Assembly (NCBI GenBank): GCA_964426355.1 | Contig: CAYRRA010000089.1 | Coordinates: 1-17,822 of the forward strand | Length of the DNA: 17,822 nt | Direction of reading: 5' to 3' | Source of the DNA: JAJFTV01 sp964426355 | Lineage (GTDB): Bacteria > Chloroflexota > Anaerolineae > Anaerolineales > Anaerolineaceae | Part shown: positions 14,345 through 17,822 of the stretch, piece by piece | Numbering within the stretch: the first letter of the stretch is position 1 | Layout of the letters: each line of letters opens with the position of its first letter | The notes under the pieces: generated by a model | Told to the model about the DNA's origin: nothing | Seen by the model: only the letters and a program-made list of their open reading frames with translations | The model's database searches: none | Program-made: the position numbers and the translations under genes

Positions 14345-15232
14345 TTATTGCAGCGCAAATACCAGCAAAGCAAAAATTGGCAATGTGAGTATAGAGAGCA
14401 GCGTGGTTAACAGGGTGGCTGTGGCGGTGAACTGCGCATCTGCCTGGTAGCGTTTCGCCAGGATGGTGGTGGAAACTGCCACAGGCATGGCGGCTTCCAG
14501 GATGATGACATTGGAGGTAAGGTCCAGTTTCCCACTGAGCAAAAAACCACCCAGTACAATCAAAGGGATGATGAGAAGCCGGAAAATGATCACGGCGATC
14601 ATGTCCGAACTGAAAGGGGATTGGCGGAAGCGCAGGTTGCCGATCTGTGCACCCGCGACCAGCAGAGCAATGGGCAGGGTTGCTTGCCCGACGGTGGAGA
14701 GCGGGTTCATTAACCAGATGGGAAACTCGAAGCTGGTTGTGGAGACGATCAAGCCAAGCCCAACGCTGATCAACAATGGATTAAAGATCAGCGCCTTCCA
14801 GTTGTCAATTTTACCGCCGCTAATCAGCCAGACGCCAAACGTAAAACCCATGATCGTCAAGCCGAAATCGTAGATTACCGCGAAAAACGCTCCTGACCCG
14901 CCAAAGAGGGCTTCGCAGATGGGTATGCCCAGAAAGGCTGTGTTCGCAAACATGATGCAAAAGCCGAAGACATTTTGCCTGGTTTCGGGCACTCTCAACG
15001 GTTTGTAAAATAACGGAGCGATCAGCAGGCTGACGAGTGGGATGAAAACCCCTGCAAGCAAAACAAGCGGAGCATGTTTCAGGGCTTCAATTGAGGCATT
15101 GGTGGCAGTTGTGAAGAACAAATAGAAAGGCAGGAGAACATCTATCACCAATTTGGAAAGGTCTGAGAGGGTGTCTTCGCTCATTGGGCGCAAGCGTTGT
15201 ACAGCGAAGCCGATAGCAAAGACGAAGAACAC
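14345..15232 (-). CDS. Auxin efflux carrier (AEC) family permease
   Basis: The protein has 295 residues from the GTG at 15232 and is a mostly hydrophobic transporter of the AEC family (TC 2.A.69), with about nine or ten membrane helices. Family members export auxin in plants and malate or other organic acids in bacteria. Family-like stretches include NTAFLGIPI with an acidic/small turn, PLSTVGQATLPIALLVAG and EAAMPVAVSTTILA near the C-terminal half. The GTG start cuts into the first helix. Reading 15 codons further upstream in frame (to about 15277) completes that helix, and a GAGG site sits six bases before an ATC codon there. ATC is not a usual start codon, so the real start is uncertain. 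The gene is convergent with the diguanylate cyclase. Confidence 0.82.
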   Translation of the reverse strand: MFFVFAIGFAVQRLRPMSEDTLSDLSKLVIDVLLPFYLFFTTATNASIEALKHAPLVLLAGVFIPLVSLLIAPLFYKPLRVPETRQNVFGFCIMFANTAFLGIPICEALFGGSGAFFAVIYDFGLTIMGFTFGVWLISGGKIDNWKALIFNPLLISVGLGLIVSTTSFEFPIWLMNPLSTVGQATLPIALLVAGAQIGNLRFRQSPFSSDMIAVIIFRLLIIPLIVLGGFLLSGKLDLTSNVIILEAAMPVAVSTTILAKRYQADAQFTATATLLTTLLSILTLPIFALLVFALQ

Positions 15233-15317
15233 TGTTGCGAAGGCGGCAACGAATTCTGCGGTTTCAATTTGGATGATGGCGCACCTCGATCTGGCAGGGA
15301 TGGGGCAATGCAGCCAG

Positions 15318-15346
15318 ATTATAGAGGTCTTTGTTCAATTCTACAA
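15318..15346 (-). promoter_or_regulatory. Candidate promoter for the AEC permease
   Basis: On the - strand, TTGTAG (15341-15346) and a perfect TATAAT (15318-15323) are separated by 17 bp. The predicted start of transcription lies about 30-40 bases before the GAGG ribosome-binding site at 15284-15287. This fits a translation start near 15277 rather than at 15232. Confidence 0.4.
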
Positions 15347-15371
15347 GGGTATGGGAAAAAGAACCCGGAAC

Positions 15372-15422
15372 GAAAAAGATATGGATGCGAGAAAGGCAAG
15401 TATGGGCTTTCCCGCATCCATA
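15372..15422 (-). terminator. Strong intrinsic terminator of the deacylase operon
   Basis: A 10-bp perfect stem TATGGATGCG (15380-15389) with CGCATCCATA (15413-15422) continues after one mismatch as GAAAG (15391-15395) with CTTTC (15407-15411) around an 11-nt loop. On the - strand it is followed by TCTTTTTC. It starts 15 bp after the deacylase stop codon, so it ends the methyltransferase-deacylase transcript. Confidence 0.85.
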
Positions 15423-15437
15423 CGATAGATACACCAG

Positions 15438-17150
15438 CTATCTTCTTTGCAGCACCTTGCCAGCCAAAACACCGGTGTCTCTGCCGTGGTCGATGGCGAC
15501 CTGTCCATTGACCAGGACGTAATGGATGCCATCCGGATAAACTGCCGGTTGGGCAAACGTAGCTCGATTGGCGATATGGTCGGCGTCAAAGATGGTGATA
15601 TCCGCCCACATCCCTTCGCGTAAAAGACCGCGGTCACTTACCCCCAGGAACTGCATCGGCAGCGAGGTCATTTTGCGAATGGCTTCTTCCAACCGTAGTA
15701 TTTTTTGCTCGCGCACATATTCCTGAAGCACTTTGGCGAAAGTACCATAGTTGCGCGGATGTGCCCACAGGAGTGGTGAGAGAAGGTTGGGCTTTTCATC
15801 AAAGGCAGCCCCATCGGTTGATATCGAGGAATAGGGATGTTTGAGGATAGTCACCACGTCTTCCTCGCACATAATCCCGGATGCAATCAGGGTCGCACCC
15901 TGGTCATCCACATAGACTTGGCGGGCGGCGTCCAGAAAGTCTTCATACCCCATCATCTTTGCTGCCTCGCGCAAGTTTTTATGCGCCAGGTTGGGGTGTG
16001 TTTGCGAGTGGACAATGTAGTTGAAGGTGGCAGGATTCCACAAATCCGGGGCTTTGATGCCTCGTTGTGCCAACACCGTTTTGCGTTTTTCGTTTTTCTC
16101 CACCTCTTTTGCAAACCCGTCGTGGATGGCTGTTTTCACTTTGTTCCAGATCTCTCCGTCCATAACCAACTCTAACAGGTTTTCCATGGCGGTCATCATT
16201 TGTTCGATGGTCATATCGGCTGAGAGGACATACGGCAGAAAGACACCGCCCAGGTTGCCTTCTGCAGCATGAATCCAGGGGTAAAAATCACACATGATCT
16301 CCAAACCACGCTCGCGGGCATGGTCGATGATGCGCAGGGTTTCATTCACTTTTCCAAAGTTTTCGGGAAAGATGGCTTTGTGATGGGTCACACAACCGGG
16401 AACACCGGCTTCCTCGCAAATTTGAACGAGCTCATGCGTGGATTCGATCAAGGTATCGCTTTCACTGCGCATGTGAGAAATATAAACACCGTTGTATTCA
16501 GCAACCACTTTGGTCATTTCAATCACTTCTTCGGTGAAGGAGTTTCGACCCCAGGGGTAACGCAATCCGGTCGATATACCAAACGCGCCTTGCTCCATAG
16601 ACTCGCGCAGCAATGCCTTCATTTTTTGCATCTCTTCCGGTGTGGGTTCATAACGCACACCGCTCTGTTCCTCTGTGCCCATCACACTGCTGCGCAGTGT
16701 GCCGCGTGGGATGTAAGGAGCCAGGTTGATGCCTGTTCCCTGCGCATCAACCGTTTTGCGCCATTCGCCCACCGTGCGCCAGTCGATATGGATCTGATCA
16801 GGGGGAACCTGGGCAAACTGCATTAATTCTATCCGCAATGCAGCTTCATAACCGGGAGCGAAACCGTAAGCGCCCGTGCCGCATTGCCCCACGCCTTCCG
16901 TAGTTACCCCGGCATGTAAACTGCTTCGGGCGTATTTGTTGAAGAGGATGGTCTGGTCGCTGTGGGTATGCAGATCGCAGAAACCTGGGGTAACGGTCAG
17001 GTTGCTTGCATCGATGCTTTTTGCTGCCTCGCCTATCTCACCTCGGGTGATGTTAACAATCTTGCCGTCTTGGATGGCGATGTTACCACGGAACCAGGGG
17101 TTGCCGCTGCCGTCGATGATCTTGCCATTACGGATAATCAGGTCGTACAT
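15438..17150 (-). CDS. N-acyl-D-amino-acid deacylase (D-aminoacylase family amidohydrolase)
   Basis: The protein has 570 residues and belongs to the amidohydrolase superfamily, D-aminoacylase branch. The enzyme hydrolyses N-acyl-D-amino acids to the free D-amino acid and a fatty or acetic acid in the cytosol, with zinc. Metal and catalytic residues seen are His61 and His63 in LHTHSD, bridging Cys90 in GQCGTG, His226 in ISHMRSE, His256 or His257 in VTHHKA and the catalytic Asp446 in ISTDGAAF. The ends show the family's small beta-sandwich (LIIRNGKIIDG at 4-14 and GMWADITIFD at 513-522). AAGGAG lies before the ATG at 17150. The gene follows the methyltransferase by 36 bp, so it is the last gene of an operon that ends in the terminator at 15372-15422. 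The exact acyl and amino-acid preference cannot be told. Confidence 0.9.
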   Translation of the reverse strand: MYDLIIRNGKIIDGSGNPWFRGNIAIQDGKIVNITRGEIGEAAKSIDASNLTVTPGFCDLHTHSDQTILFNKYARSSLHAGVTTEGVGQCGTGAYGFAPGYEAALRIELMQFAQVPPDQIHIDWRTVGEWRKTVDAQGTGINLAPYIPRGTLRSSVMGTEEQSGVRYEPTPEEMQKMKALLRESMEQGAFGISTGLRYPWGRNSFTEEVIEMTKVVAEYNGVYISHMRSESDTLIESTHELVQICEEAGVPGCVTHHKAIFPENFGKVNETLRIIDHARERGLEIMCDFYPWIHAAEGNLGGVFLPYVLSADMTIEQMMTAMENLLELVMDGEIWNKVKTAIHDGFAKEVEKNEKRKTVLAQRGIKAPDLWNPATFNYIVHSQTHPNLAHKNLREAAKMMGYEDFLDAARQVYVDDQGATLIASGIMCEEDVVTILKHPYSSISTDGAAFDEKPNLLSPLLWAHPRNYGTFAKVLQEYVREQKILRLEEAIRKMTSLPMQFLGVSDRGLLREGMWADITIFDADHIANRATFAQPAVYPDGIHYVLVNGQVAIDHGRDTGVLAGKVLQRR

Positions 17151-17186
17151 GAGAGCTCCTTTTTGGGGGTGGAATGTGTGGGTGTC

Positions 17187-17822
17187 TTATTTCTTCTGTG
17201 CAATAAACCAGACGCGTTTGCTTTCTGGTTTTGGTTTTTCAAAGTCCCGCAGGTTGCAGAAAGTATCCACCACCTGGAAACCGGCAGTCTCCAGGCAGGT
17301 GTGAATCTGTTGGATGGGATACCCCCGCTCGCGGTGGATTTCATCGAAACGCTGCCAGCCATCCCCTTTTTGGATAAATCCAGTGATGTGTATGGATGCA
17401 ATGCGGTTCTCGTGGTCGAATGACATACGGTGAATTTCCAGGAGCTCGCTACTGTCCTGCTGCACATAGGTTTCTTTTTTCTGCCAGTCCACCGCCAGGC
17501 TGTAAATGGTGTTCATATCAAACACAAAGTACCCACCGGGTTTGAGCGCCTGGTGTGCGTTGGCAAATGCCTGGGTCAGGTCGGCGCTGCTGAGCAGGTA
17601 GTTCAGGCTGTCGAACCAGCAGGTGACCAGGTCATACTGTGCAGGGAGGTCAAAGGTTCGGAGATCGTCTTGCAGCCAGCGTACCGCGACTCCCATGTTC
17701 TTTGCATGTCGTTGGGCATGTTCCAACATTCGCGGAGATTGATCCAACCCACTTGTCTGCCAACCCTTTGCAGCCATCTCGTTGGCGAAAACGCCTGTTC
17801 CACATGCCAGGTCCAGCAGATT
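17187..17822 (-). CDS. Class I SAM-dependent methyltransferase, 5'-truncated
   Basis: The C-terminal 211 residues are visible; the frame is open to the right edge of the window and the start lies outside. The ATG at 17777 is an internal methionine. Motif I is complete at the edge: LLDLACGTGVFANE (residues 2-15 as visible), followed by the acidic turn TSGLDQSP and the motif II/III region QYDLVTCWFDSLNYLL and LKPGGYFVFDMNT. This is the standard Rossmann-fold methyltransferase set, with SAM as methyl donor. The second half resembles the small-molecule (Methyltransf_11/25-like) group. The substrate is unknown. It lies upstream of the D-aminoacylase on the same strand. Confidence 0.88.
   Translation of the reverse strand, partial: NLLDLACGTGVFANEMAAKGWQTSGLDQSPRMLEHAQRHAKNMGVAVRWLQDDLRTFDLPAQYDLVTCWFDSLNYLLSSADLTQAFANAHQALKPGGYFVFDMNTIYSLAVDWQKKETYVQQDSSELLEIHRMSFDHENRIASIHITGFIQKGDGWQRFDEIHRERGYPIQQIHTCLETAGFQVVDTFCNLRDFEKPKPESKRVWFIAQKK

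Noticed and set aside
16269..16826. 185-codon ORF on the + strand, antisense to the deacylase gene
   Set aside because: It is a shadow of the deacylase reading frame, whose catalytic residues are intact.

Overview
The window looks like chromosome from a Chloroflexota bacterium, most likely class Anaerolineae. This is inferred from protein style. Extracellular linkers are rich in Pro-Thr-Ser (2894-6316) or in TAQ/TAT-type repeats (6516-8432). There is a triple-FHA ABC exporter beside a membrane Ser/Thr kinase, a membrane-anchored SUMF1-domain protein, and MurA and D-aminoacylase homologues in a moderate-GC background. No ribosomal marker is present, so the assignment is a judgement.

Layout. 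(1) 1-2893: the 3' end of a tyrosine/lipid phosphatase gene on the + strand faces a divergent murA-like gene on the - strand, with a shared bidirectional terminator between them. Behind murA is about 1 kb without a gene. It holds five short palindromic repeats and a pair of long inverted repeats 580 bp apart that look like a MITE or IS remnant. (2) 2894-8432: two - strand genes, a Ser/Thr kinase with an extracellular lectin-like domain and a 1140-residue ABC exporter carrying three FHA (phosphothreonine-binding) domains. Together they suggest a phosphorylation-controlled export module. (3) 8615-9715: a lone + strand peptidase C45 / acyltransferase-like Ntn hydrolase. (4) 9728-11297: a - strand pair, a lipoprotein and then a membrane-anchored SUMF1 (FGE-like) domain protein that lacks the catalytic cysteines. 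(5) 11702-14308: + strand ridA, a two-part GNAT protein and a GAF-GGDEF diguanylate cyclase. (6) 14345-17822: - strand auxin-efflux-type permease, then an N-acyl-D-amino-acid deacylase and a truncated SAM methyltransferase that form an operon ending at a strong intrinsic terminator.

How the genes fit together. The kinase cytoplasmic domain and the three FHA domains are the natural writer and readers of one signal. The kinase outer domain and the long outer loop of the transporter both face the cell exterior, so an envelope-sensing or export role is reasonable but unproven. The remaining genes are ordinary metabolic or signalling functions (imine deamination, acetyl transfer, c-di-GMP synthesis, amide hydrolysis, organic-anion transport). 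No RNA genes, CRISPR arrays, phage genes or intact transposases were seen.
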